A stretch of DNA of 64,000 bases. It comes from Bacteroidaceae bacterium. Its GTDB lineage: Bacteria; Bacteroidota; Bacteroidia; Bacteroidales; Bacteroidaceae. The position numbers were made by a program, and so were the translations under genes. How positions within the stretch are numbered: position 1 is the stretch's first letter; the number at the start of each line of letters is the position of its first letter. A model generated the notes under the pieces. That model had not been told where the DNA came from, ran no database searches, and worked only from the letters and a program-made list of their open reading frames with translations. The DNA lies in contig JAFTVE010000045.1 in the NCBI GenBank assembly GCA_017465905.1, positions 1-64,000 on the forward strand, in the 5' to 3' direction. Positions 58,216-64,000 of this stretch are shown in pieces.

Positions 58216-59232
58216 ATGTTCAAGTTTGCAAATCCTAATGCCCTATTCTTATATATCCTGCTTCTTGCGATATTAGCGGTATATTTCTATGCTAATCACA
58301 AGCGTAGGAGCGCTATTCGTAGATATGGTTCGCCCGAACTGCTCGGTGCAATGATGCCTGAGGCATCGCGTTTTCGACCCGCACTCAAATTCTGGCTCAC
58401 TTTTGCCGCTCTTTGTTTCATGGTGTTGCTGCTAGCCCGTCCGCAGTTTGGTTCCAAGATGGAGACTGTCAAACGCCAGGGTATCGAGACCGTGATAGCC
58501 CTTGATGTATCAAACTCAATGATGGCCGAGGATGTAGCTCCTAACCGTCTGGAGAAGTCCAAAAACATTATCTCCAAGCTCGTTGATGGCTTCGAGGACG
58601 ACAAGGTTGGTCTCATAGTCTTTGCCGGCGATGCATTCATACAGCTGCCCATTACGAATGACTTCATTTCTGCTAAGATGTTCCTTGAATCCATTGATCC
58701 AGGCATTGTTGCACGTCAAGGAACCAATATAAAAGCTGCTATCGATATGGCTACTCGTAGCTTTACTCCCAGAGAAGGAGTAGGTAAGGCCATCATCATA
58801 ATTACTGACGGTGAAAACCACGAAGGAGGTGCCGTTGAGGCTGCGAAGGCAGCATCCGAGAAAGGTATGATGGTATATGTCATGGGTGTTGGCTCCCCTG
58901 AGGGTGCGCCTATTCCCGGTGAACGTACCAACGATTTCCGCCGCGACAAGGAAGGAAACGTCATTGTTACCAAGCTCAATGAGCAGATGTGTCAGGAGAT
59001 TGCAGCTGCTGGAAATGGAGTATACATTCGCATTGACAATACCAACAATGCTCAGCGCATACTACAGCGAGAAATAGACAAGCTTGCCAAGGCCGATGTG
59101 GAAACAACGGTCTACTCTGAGTACGACGAACAATTCTCTGTAATGGCCTGGATAGCCTTCGTGCTTTTATTGCTGGAAATGCTCCTTATGGTAAAGAAGA
59201 ATCCTAAGCTGAAAGATTTCAAATTGTTCTAA
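58216..59232 (+). CDS. batB: BatB, VWA-domain inner-membrane protein
   Basis: A 338-residue paralogue of BatA: membrane helices at about 9-25 and 58-74, the hallmark LLLARPQFGSKMETVKRQGIE (first part 71-85), MIDAS IALDVSNSMMAEDVAPNRL (94-112) and IITDGENHEGGAVEAA, and a C-terminal helix (about 308-326). It ends the operon here. The TPR protein BatC, full BatD and BatE genes that normally follow in Bacteroides are not found; a convergent FKBP gene comes instead. The spacer before batB (58142-58215) is filled with AATTGTAAATAGTAAAT-type repeats that may separate expression from batA. Confidence 0.92.
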   Translation: MFKFANPNALFLYILLLAILAVYFYANHKRRSAIRRYGSPELLGAMMPEASRFRPALKFWLTFAALCFMVLLLARPQFGSKMETVKRQGIETVIALDVSNSMMAEDVAPNRLEKSKNIISKLVDGFEDDKVGLIVFAGDAFIQLPITNDFISAKMFLESIDPGIVARQGTNIKAAIDMATRSFTPREGVGKAIIIITDGENHEGGAVEAAKAASEKGMMVYVMGVGSPEGAPIPGERTNDFRRDKEGNVIVTKLNEQMCQEIAAAGNGVYIRIDNTNNAQRILQREIDKLAKADVETTVYSEYDEQFSVMAWIAFVLLLLEMLLMVKKNPKLKDFKLF

Positions 59233-59309
59233 ATCCACAGTCTCTGTTAACCGAGGATGTTCCTCAATATATTGACAGACGGCAAACTTACCTTGACGTG
59301 TCGCTTCTG

Positions 59310-59705
59310 CTAACTTACTCCTGCTAGCTCGATTTCGAAGACCAGTGTGGAATGCTTGGGGATGCCAGCCACGCTCATGGCTCCATAGCCGACTTGAGAG
59401 GGTACATAAATGCGCCATTTATCGCCTACGCACATTTGAGTGAGGGCTATTTGCCAGCCTACAATGAGATCGGAGAGGCGGAAGGCATCGGGGTAGCCTT
59501 GGGTGGTGTTGTCATCGAACACGTCTCCATTGATGAGCATTCCTTTGTAGTACACCGATACGATGCTGCGCAAGGTAGCTCTTAGTCCGCTTCCCGACTG
59601 CAATACTTCGTACAGGATGCCTTGTGCTGTCTTGTGTACGCCCTCCTCGGTTGCCTTCCTTCTCAGAAACTCAATGTTCTCTTCCTTATAGTTGCCTTTT
59701 GACAT
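59310..59705 (-). CDS. FKBP-type peptidyl-prolyl isomerase, short cytosolic form
   Basis: A 131-residue protein without a signal peptide. The FKBP fold is seen in VSVYYKGMLINGDVFDDN (about 49-66), VGWQIALTQMCVGDKWRIYVPSQVGYG (around 82-108) and the C-terminal GIPKHSTLVFEIELAGVS with the family LxFxxxL pattern. These enzymes speed cis-trans isomerisation of Xaa-Pro bonds. The first 40 residues form a short charged helix instead of the dimerisation domain of FkpA. A TAACTTCG element lies 29 bases upstream on its strand (59734-59741). It is monocistronic and convergent with the bat operon. Confidence 0.9.
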   Translation of the reverse strand: MSKGNYKEENIEFLRRKATEEGVHKTAQGILYEVLQSGSGLRATLRSIVSVYYKGMLINGDVFDDNTTQGYPDAFRLSDLIVGWQIALTQMCVGDKWRIYVPSQVGYGAMSVAGIPKHSTLVFEIELAGVS

Positions 59706-59771
59706 AATATCTCGATTAAAAATATGTGTGGGACGAAGTTAGGTATAAAAAATCAAAAAAAGAAACATTTC

Positions 59772-59803
59772 GTTGCATAATCCCGAAAATGTGTGTAACT
59801 TCG
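59772..59803 (+). promoter_or_regulatory. Promoter of tRNA-Gly
   Basis: GTTG (59772-59775), a 20-base spacer and TAACTTCG (59796-59803), 21 bases before the tRNA. Confidence 0.5.
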
Positions 59804-59824
59804 CATTGTCATTATGGGAGAAAT

Positions 59825-59897
59825 GCGGCAGTAGCTCAGTTGGTAGAGCATCAGCTTCCCAAGCTGAGGGTCGCGGGTTCGAGCCCCGTTTGCCGCT
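59825..59897 (+). tRNA. tRNA-Gly, anticodon CCC
   Basis: A 73-base cloverleaf. The acceptor GCGGCAG pairs with TTGCCGC (one G-U). The D-arm contains GCTCAGTTGGTAGAGC. The anticodon stem TCAGC/GCTGA encloses loop TTCCCAA, giving anticodon CCC for glycine codon GGG. The T-arm is GCGGG-TTCGAGC-CCCGT. CCA is not encoded. A short terminator follows at 59908-59947. Confidence 0.95.
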
Positions 59898-59907
59898 CTT
59901 GTTAAAG

Positions 59908-59947
59908 CTCTAATTGTTATATTATTAACTATTAGAGTTTTTCTTTT
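59908..59947 (+). terminator. Terminator of tRNA-Gly
   Basis: CTCTAATTGTTA (59908-59919) pairs with TAACTATTAGAG (59926-59937) with one mismatch, followed by TTTTTCTTTT. Confidence 0.75.
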
Positions 59948-60112
59948 GGAATTTAGCATAAAACTCGTGGATTTGTCTGTTTTACGGCCTTCATGTAAAC
60001 CAGTATGTAAACCAGAATTTCAATCATGAATCCCTCGTTTTCAGTGATTTGTTGCAGGTTAAAGATCTTTAAGAATGTTGGAAATCCGTTAATGTCGCAA
60101 GTTCGATGGTTG

Positions 60113-60679
60113 TCAGGCGAGGTGCTCGACTAGGATTTTCACAGCGAGGATGATGAGTACGAGGCCTCCTATGGGCTCAACGGGGAAACGGAGCTTGCTA
60201 CCGACAAGGCTGCCGATGAAACAGCCGATGAGAGCAAGGACGAAGGAGGTTAGGCCGATGGCAAACAAAGGGAAGGCTAATTGTTGGAGAGTACTCATGC
60301 CGATGCAAGTGAAGGAGATGCCCACGGCAAGGGCATCGATGCTCACAGCTAGGGAGAGGGTGAGGACGGTGGTGAAGCGGGTGGGGTCGAAGTGATGTTC
60401 TTCGTCGCCGCTGATGCCGTCGCGTATCATCTTTACTCCCAGGAAGGTGAGTAGGGCAAAGGCTATCCAGTGGTCGTACTGCTCGATGAAGTGGTAGAAG
60501 TATACCGAGCTTGCCCAACCCATCAGGGGCATGATTGCCTGGAACAATCCGAAGAAGAGGGCGATAGTAAGGAAATGACGCATGGTGATGCGCTTTAATA
60601 TGAGTCCACTGGCAACGGCTATAGTGAAACTGTCCATGGCGAGTGCCAGGGCGGTGAACCATATTTCAAGTGTAGTCAT
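60113..60679 (-). CDS. mntP: Manganese efflux pump MntP
   Basis: A 188-residue inner-membrane exporter of Mn2+ with six hydrophobic helices and the duplicated family motif: first half ALAMDSFTIAVASGL (12-26) with aspartate D16, second half SLAVSIDALAVGISFT (about 107-122) with D113. The central cytoplasmic loop holds GDEEHHFDPTRF, acidic and histidine-rich. Length is normal. Its start overlaps the stop of the DUF6048-like gene (ATGA, 60676-60679), so it is the last gene of the 62796-60113 operon. No separate manganese riboswitch is possible directly upstream because of the overlap. Confidence 0.95.
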   Translation of the reverse strand: MTTLEIWFTALALAMDSFTIAVASGLILKRITMRHFLTIALFFGLFQAIMPLMGWASSVYFYHFIEQYDHWIAFALLTFLGVKMIRDGISGDEEHHFDPTRFTTVLTLSLAVSIDALAVGISFTCIGMSTLQQLAFPLFAIGLTSFVLALIGCFIGSLVGSKLRFPVEPIGGLVLIILAVKILVEHLA

Positions 60680-61398
60680 GGGCGTCGTTTCGTGAAGTTG
60701 AGGTAATAGGTGATGTTATACGTTGCACCGATTACGTTTCCGCTCCCTGCTCCGAAGCCTGGGATGTACCATGGACCTCCATTGGACATTGGGGTCTTGC
60801 GGAGGGGGTATTTGTAACGGAGCGACCAACCCATGTAGAAGTTCTTTGTAATTTCTGCACGTACGCCAGCCACGGCTTCGGCCCAAATGGCCTGACAGGG
60901 CATGTCCGTGAGCTGCATGGGTACTGCATCGCCCCATATAGGGTCGTGGAGCGAGGGCGCATTGACATCGTATTTGAAGGTGGTATATCCAAGGCGAGCG
61001 CCTAGGTAGATGTAATTGGGCTTGCCGTTTTTATATTGCATGTTGTAGTCCATGCCGATTCGGTAGTAGGGGGCATTGGCACGATAGCCTATCTCGTAGA
61101 GCTGACTCACCATGTCGGTATGACCGAATCCTGCTTCTATGACGGGGAAGAAGCGGTTCTTGAGGTTCACCGTTGCGGAGATTTCTGTGCTGTAATACTT
61201 GTCCTTGACGAAGATGGGGTAGATGTAGCCAAACATGTCGGCCGAGAGATATATGCCTCGGAAGGTGGGGCCTTCGGGCTTCTCTTCCTGAGCTGCGCTG
61301 ACAGCCTTTGTCGACTGGGCCATTGCCTGTTGTGGAAACAGGATGGGGGCAGCACTAATTAGCAGTATGATAAATAACCTGTATATTTTCGCGCTCAT
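60676..61398 (-). CDS. DUF6048-like outer-membrane protein
   Basis: A 240-residue exported protein with a signal peptide (LFIILLISAAPILFPQQAMAQ). The remainder alternates beta strands with aromatic girdle residues (YIYLGARLGYTTFKYDV; NFYMGWSLRYKYPL; VIGATYNITYYLNF), the look of an 8-10-strand outer-membrane barrel. By recollection it fits the Bacteroidota family DUF6048, whose function is unknown. It overlaps the DUF6452-like lipoprotein gene by 44 bases and mntP by 4, so the operon is tight. An envelope role next to a polyprenyl-phosphate-type glycosyltransferase is plausible. Confidence 0.75.
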   Translation of the reverse strand: MSAKIYRLFIILLISAAPILFPQQAMAQSTKAVSAAQEEKPEGPTFRGIYLSADMFGYIYPIFVKDKYYSTEISATVNLKNRFFPVIEAGFGHTDMVSQLYEIGYRANAPYYRIGMDYNMQYKNGKPNYIYLGARLGYTTFKYDVNAPSLHDPIWGDAVPMQLTDMPCQAIWAEAVAGVRAEITKNFYMGWSLRYKYPLRKTPMSNGGPWYIPGFGAGSGNVIGATYNITYYLNFTKRRP

Positions 61399-61846
61399 CG
61401 TAATTGATTTCGGGGGATTTAATGATTAGGGTATCTATCACGTGGTGGGTGCTTTGTACCTTGGTGAGGGTGTGGAACATGGCCGTGCCGCAAGCTACAG
61501 ATACGAGGGTGGGGGTGTTGATATGGCTGAGGTAGAGGGTGTCGTAGGCCAGACCTGCATTGTAGTCGAAGATGAAGGTGTCGGTCTCGTGTGTGTAACT
61601 GAGCGGGAAGGTGATGTCTGATGCGTTGCTCTTGAGGTTGAGCACAACGGAGTCGCCTTGCGGGCGCACTACACTCACACTTAGAGTGCCGTTGATGGCT
61701 ACGGCATCGCCAAGATGGCTATAGAATACCATTTTTCCTGCTACGGTGTTGTTGATGGGGCAGTCTTCGCTTGAGCAGGCGGTCATGCTTGCTATGAGGC
61801 AGAGGGTGGTGCCGAGCAAGTAAGCTATGTGGCGGAAACGATACAT
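61355..61846 (-). CDS. DUF6452-like lipoprotein
   Basis: A 163-residue protein with a lipobox-like SMTAC (C24) after a hydrophobic N-terminus. The mature part has conserved EDCPINNTVAGKMVFY (27-42), LPLSYTHETDTFIFDYN-like beta strands and AVACGTAMFHTLTKVQSTHHVIDTLIIKSPEIN (in part around 118-147). It fits the DUF6452 family of Bacteroidota lipoproteins, of unknown function, usually beside DUF6048 proteins. Its start shares one base with the stop of the glycosyltransferase gene (TGATG at 61844-61848). Confidence 0.75.
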   Translation of the reverse strand: MYRFRHIAYLLGTTLCLIASMTACSSEDCPINNTVAGKMVFYSHLGDAVAINGTLSVSVVRPQGDSVVLNLKSNASDITFPLSYTHETDTFIFDYNAGLAYDTLYLSHINTPTLVSVACGTAMFHTLTKVQSTHHVIDTLIIKSPEINYDERENIQVIYHTAN

Positions 61847-62796
61847 CAGAACTCCTTCTCTATTTTATAGTTGTTGCGTTCCTGTGAGTTGCGGCTGACA
61901 ATCTCACCGAGGAATCCTGTGAGGAACATCTGTACGCCCAGAATCATGCCAACCAGAGTGAGGTAGAAGTAGGGACTATCGGTGATGAGGCGTGCTGGGA
62001 TGCCGTTGGCAAGGCTATAGAGCTTGTTGGCACCGATGAAGATTACGCACAAGAAACAGATGATGAACATCACTGAACCCCAAAGGCCGAAGAAGTGCAT
62101 GGGCTTAACTCCGAACTTGCTGAGAAACCAGAGGGTCATCAGGTCGAGGTAACCGTTGACAAAGCGGTTGAGCCCAAACTTGGTGACGCCGTACTTGCGT
62201 GCCTGGTGCTGAACGACCTTTTCGCCAATCTTGGTGAAACCGGCATTCTTGGCCAGGTAGGGAATGTAACGGTGCATCTCGCCATATACCTCGATATTCT
62301 TCACCACCTCCTTGCGATATGCTTTGAGGCCGCAATTGAAGTCGTGCAAGTTTTTGATGCCCGACACCTTACGTGCGGTGGCGTTGAACAGCTTGGTGGG
62401 TATGGTCTTCGAAAGGGGGTCGTAGCGCTTCTGCTTGTAGCCGGATACCAGATCGTAACCATCTTTGGTAATCATGCGGTAGAGCTCGGGAATTTCGTCG
62501 GGCGAGTCCTGAAGGTCGGCATCCATGGTGATGACCACATCGCCTTCGGCACGGTCGAAACCACAATAGAGTGCAGGTGACTTACCATAGTTGCGGCGGA
62601 ACTTGATGCCCTTGACTTCGGGGTTGGCGGCGTGCAAGGCCTCAATTACCTTCCATGAATCGTCGGTGCTGCCATCGTTGACAAACAATATTTCATAGCT
62701 GAAGTGGTGCTCGTCCATCACGCGCTTGATCCAAGCATGTAGTTCGGGGAGGCTTTCGGCTTCGTTGTACAGAGGTACGATAACGGATATGTCCAT
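61846..62796 (-). CDS. Family 2 glycosyltransferase, DPM1/GtrB-like, membrane anchored
   Basis: A 316-residue enzyme. The N-terminal GT-A domain starts DISVIVPLYNEAESLPEL (2-19), has the metal-binding DXD in ITMDADLQDSPDEIPEL (about 89-105) and a GCGLKAYR-like NCGLKAYRKEV (about 154-164). Two membrane helices lie near the C-terminus (about 232-255 and 266-292). This layout is that of dolichyl/undecaprenyl-phosphate sugar transferases such as GtrB and DPM1, which load a hexose on a lipid carrier at the inner membrane. The sugar is unknown. It is the first gene of the set with the DUF6452, DUF6048 and mntP genes. Confidence 0.92.
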   Translation of the reverse strand: MDISVIVPLYNEAESLPELHAWIKRVMDEHHFSYEILFVNDGSTDDSWKVIEALHAANPEVKGIKFRRNYGKSPALYCGFDRAEGDVVITMDADLQDSPDEIPELYRMITKDGYDLVSGYKQKRYDPLSKTIPTKLFNATARKVSGIKNLHDFNCGLKAYRKEVVKNIEVYGEMHRYIPYLAKNAGFTKIGEKVVQHQARKYGVTKFGLNRFVNGYLDLMTLWFLSKFGVKPMHFFGLWGSVMFIICFLCVIFIGANKLYSLANGIPARLITDSPYFYLTLVGMILGVQMFLTGFLGEIVSRNSQERNNYKIEKEF

Positions 62797-62854
62797 ATAT
62801 TATTATGTATTTTATGAGTACTATCGTTTTATAAGTTCTAATCAGTGTTTTTCA

Positions 62855-63439
62855 TTAACCATGAGTTTTGTCTCTTCTGACAATTAGGGCTACAGGCAGA
62901 GCTACTGCTATTGCCCACGACACATTGTTGCTCAGCATGCCTATGGTCATGTCGATGGGTGTCATGGCCATTATCTGTGCGGCGGTGGTGCGCATCATCC
63001 CAATGTATTGGTCAAATTGTGCCTTGGTGGTCTCGATGGTTTCAACTCCCTCAATACCTTCCAAGGTACTCAAGTCTATAGCTGCAAGTTGCGCTATGCT
63101 CTGTTCGAGGGCTTCCACCATCATGCCTCTATCAATATAAGCGAAGTATATGTAGTGGGCTGCTGCTGTGAGTAGCGAGCCGAATCCCATGATGAGCAGC
63201 ACGAAGACCAGGGCTTGTGTGAAGTCAATGTAACCGTCCATATAGCGGTCGCGATATAACTTAGTGAGGCGATAGACGAGGAAGGGGACCATCAACGTCA
63301 GCCCGAGGAAGAGCATGGCGGCCAGTGTGGAGTGTAGACTCAGGGGGAACAAGCAGAACTTGGCGATGTAGTACACACCGACAACTGCGCCCATATTCAT
63401 GGCGATGTTGATGAGTGACGGTTGCTGTGCTTGCTCCAT
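62855..63439 (-). CDS. DUF4199 family membrane protein
   Basis: A 194-residue inner-membrane protein. The ATG at 63439 (MEQAQQPSLINIAMNMGAV) is chosen because the sequence then fits the DUF4199 family and a TATCTTTG promoter box lies just upstream; a longer reading would cross it. Four hydrophobic segments are seen at about 10-28, 33-53, 73-100 and 168-187, with a charged periplasmic or cytoplasmic loop (about 110-165) rich in acidic residues. Function is unknown. In Bacteroidota this gene commonly precedes a GT2 gene like the one 58 bases downstream, as here, so the two are probably co-transcribed. Confidence 0.82.
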   Translation of the reverse strand: MEQAQQPSLINIAMNMGAVVGVYYIAKFCLFPLSLHSTLAAMLFLGLTLMVPFLVYRLTKLYRDRYMDGYIDFTQALVFVLLIMGFGSLLTAAAHYIYFAYIDRGMMVEALEQSIAQLAAIDLSTLEGIEGVETIETTKAQFDQYIGMMRTTAAQIMAMTPIDMTIGMLSNNVSWAIAVALPVALIVRRDKTHG

Positions 63440-63485
63440 ATTTCTAATTATTGATACACTCGTGTGTATAGATTGTTTAATCATG

Positions 63486-63493
63486 CAAAGATA
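63486..63493 (-). promoter_or_regulatory. -7 element before the DUF4199-glycosyltransferase genes
   Basis: TATCTTTG on the minus strand, 46 bases before the start at 63439. No good TTTG at -33. Confidence 0.5.
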
Positions 63494-63589
63494 AGGTATT
63501 TTTTCGGTTATTACCTTTCGATGCAGATATATTTGCACAATAATCACCAAATATGGCTTTACAGATCGGGATAATGTCAATGCTTGACG

Positions 63590-64000
63590 CTATCGGATAA
63601 AGAGCAGCTCCCTGTACTTGGGCAGGGGCCATAGGCTATCGTCGACCACCTCTTCCAAATCGTCAATGTAGGTTCGCAGCACTTCGAGCTTGGGCGCCAC
63701 GGTGTCGTGGTATGCCAAAGCTTTCTCATATTGTCCCTGTATACGGTTGGCAACCTTGCGGCACTCAATCATTTCGGCCACACCGCTCTCGATGGCATGC
63801 ACGAGGCTGGCGATACGGCGTATGAGGTTGATGTTAGATGCAGACAGGGCTTCACCCTCGGTGCCAAGTATCTCTTTCATCTTGTACACGTTGTCGACAA
63901 GCTGTCCCTGGTACTTGGTGGCTACGGGGATGATGTGATTAAGGGCCATGTCGCCGAAGATGCGTGCCTCGATTTGTATCTTTTTGGTGTAGATTTCCCA
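63590..64000 (-). CDS. glnN: Glutamine synthetase type III, C-terminal 136 residues (cut by window edge)
   Basis: The frame is open from the right window edge to the stop at 63590. The visible part begins EIYTKKIQIEARIFGD and continues with HIIPVATKYQGQLVDN, IECRKVANRIQ and the C-terminus DDSLWPLPKYRELLFIR, which matches the end of the large GSIII (GlnN) enzymes of Bacteroidota (about 730 residues). GSIII makes glutamine from glutamate and ammonia. The catalytic core lies outside the window. Together with gdhA at 10716-12050 it represents the ammonia-assimilation pair of the organism. Confidence 0.92.
   Translation of the reverse strand, partial: WEIYTKKIQIEARIFGDMALNHIIPVATKYQGQLVDNVYKMKEILGTEGEALSASNINLIRRIASLVHAIESGVAEMIECRKVANRIQGQYEKALAYHDTVAPKLEVLRTYIDDLEEVVDDSLWPLPKYRELLFIR

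Noticed and set aside
59753-59959. A 68-codon minus-strand reading across the tRNA region, containing NGARTRDPQLGK
   Set aside because: It is the antisense of tRNA-Gly, a well-known spurious protein in databases.
59990-60020. GTAAACCAG direct repeats downstream of tRNA-Gly as an attachment site
   Set aside because: They are only two short copies and no integrase or element boundary is visible nearby.

Overview
The window is chromosomal DNA of a member of the Bacteroidales (Bacteroidota), perhaps Prevotellaceae- or Bacteroidaceae-like; the genus cannot be fixed by reading. The evidence is promoters of the TTTG-N19/20-TAnnTTTG type at many gene starts, a type III glutamine synthetase, a PPi/phosphate-type pyruvate dikinase, Bacteroidota-restricted families (DUF4301, DUF4199, DUF4248, and probable DUF6048 and DUF6452), a MoxR/Bat operon, a BspA-like surface protein and secreted polysaccharide enzymes.

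Layout. 1-1260: an AT-rich two-gene unit (DUF4180 protein, then a SAM methyltransferase cut by the window edge) with Shine-Dalgarno-like leaders, probably acquired. 1400-6150: a GC-rich accessory cassette of coupled genes (three unknown proteins, an M15 peptidase, a VirE_N/DUF3987 primase-helicase-like protein, DUF4248) with its own promoter and terminator. 6165-12050: core genes tilS, ppdK and gdhA. 12282-18455: secreted carbohydrate enzymes (CBM9-like, GH29 fucosidase, PL1 pectate lyase, DUF2264) with IS-end debris between them. 18536-23119: glycine cleavage system in the order gcvT-gcvH-gcvPA-gcvPB, with the P-protein split in two. 23273-26481: mutS2 and a TRIC/UPF0126 channel. 26672-31450: a TolC/HlyD/ABC-2/ABC-2 export operon without an ATPase. 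31682-34039: GH35 beta-galactosidase. 34182-36095: an OLD-like ATPase paired with a TOPRIM DUF4435 protein, the same pairing as the PARIS defence system. 36349-45595: peptidases (M3, PepT, a DPP-IV-like S9), DUF4301, an Hsp20 with a cysteine-rich insert, and asparaginase. 45777-48158: a DUF308 membrane protein, a MITE-like hairpin, and an AAA/DUF4143 ATPase preceded by three direct repeats. 48356-53673: a long, possibly structured leader or small RNA, then a 1613-residue BspA-like protein. 53899-59232: moxR, DUF58, BatD-like, batA, batB. 59310-64000: FKBP, tRNA-Gly(CCC), mntP with an envelope/glycosyltransferase operon, DUF4199, and the C-terminus of glutamine synthetase III.

The most unusual features lie outside ordinary gene content. 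One family of AT-rich short repeats is inserted in frame in gcvPB (twice), mutS2 and the DUF3987 gene. GTGGAAAAC repeats sit directly upstream of two otherwise unrelated accessory promoters. A 130-bp hairpin element has 26-bp perfect arms. The leader upstream of the BspA-like gene contains mutually exclusive pairings. The ATPase/DUF4435 pair and the GTGGAAAAC-controlled AAA/DUF4143 gene are the best candidates for an undescribed system. All functional statements are from reading the sequence; no database search was possible.
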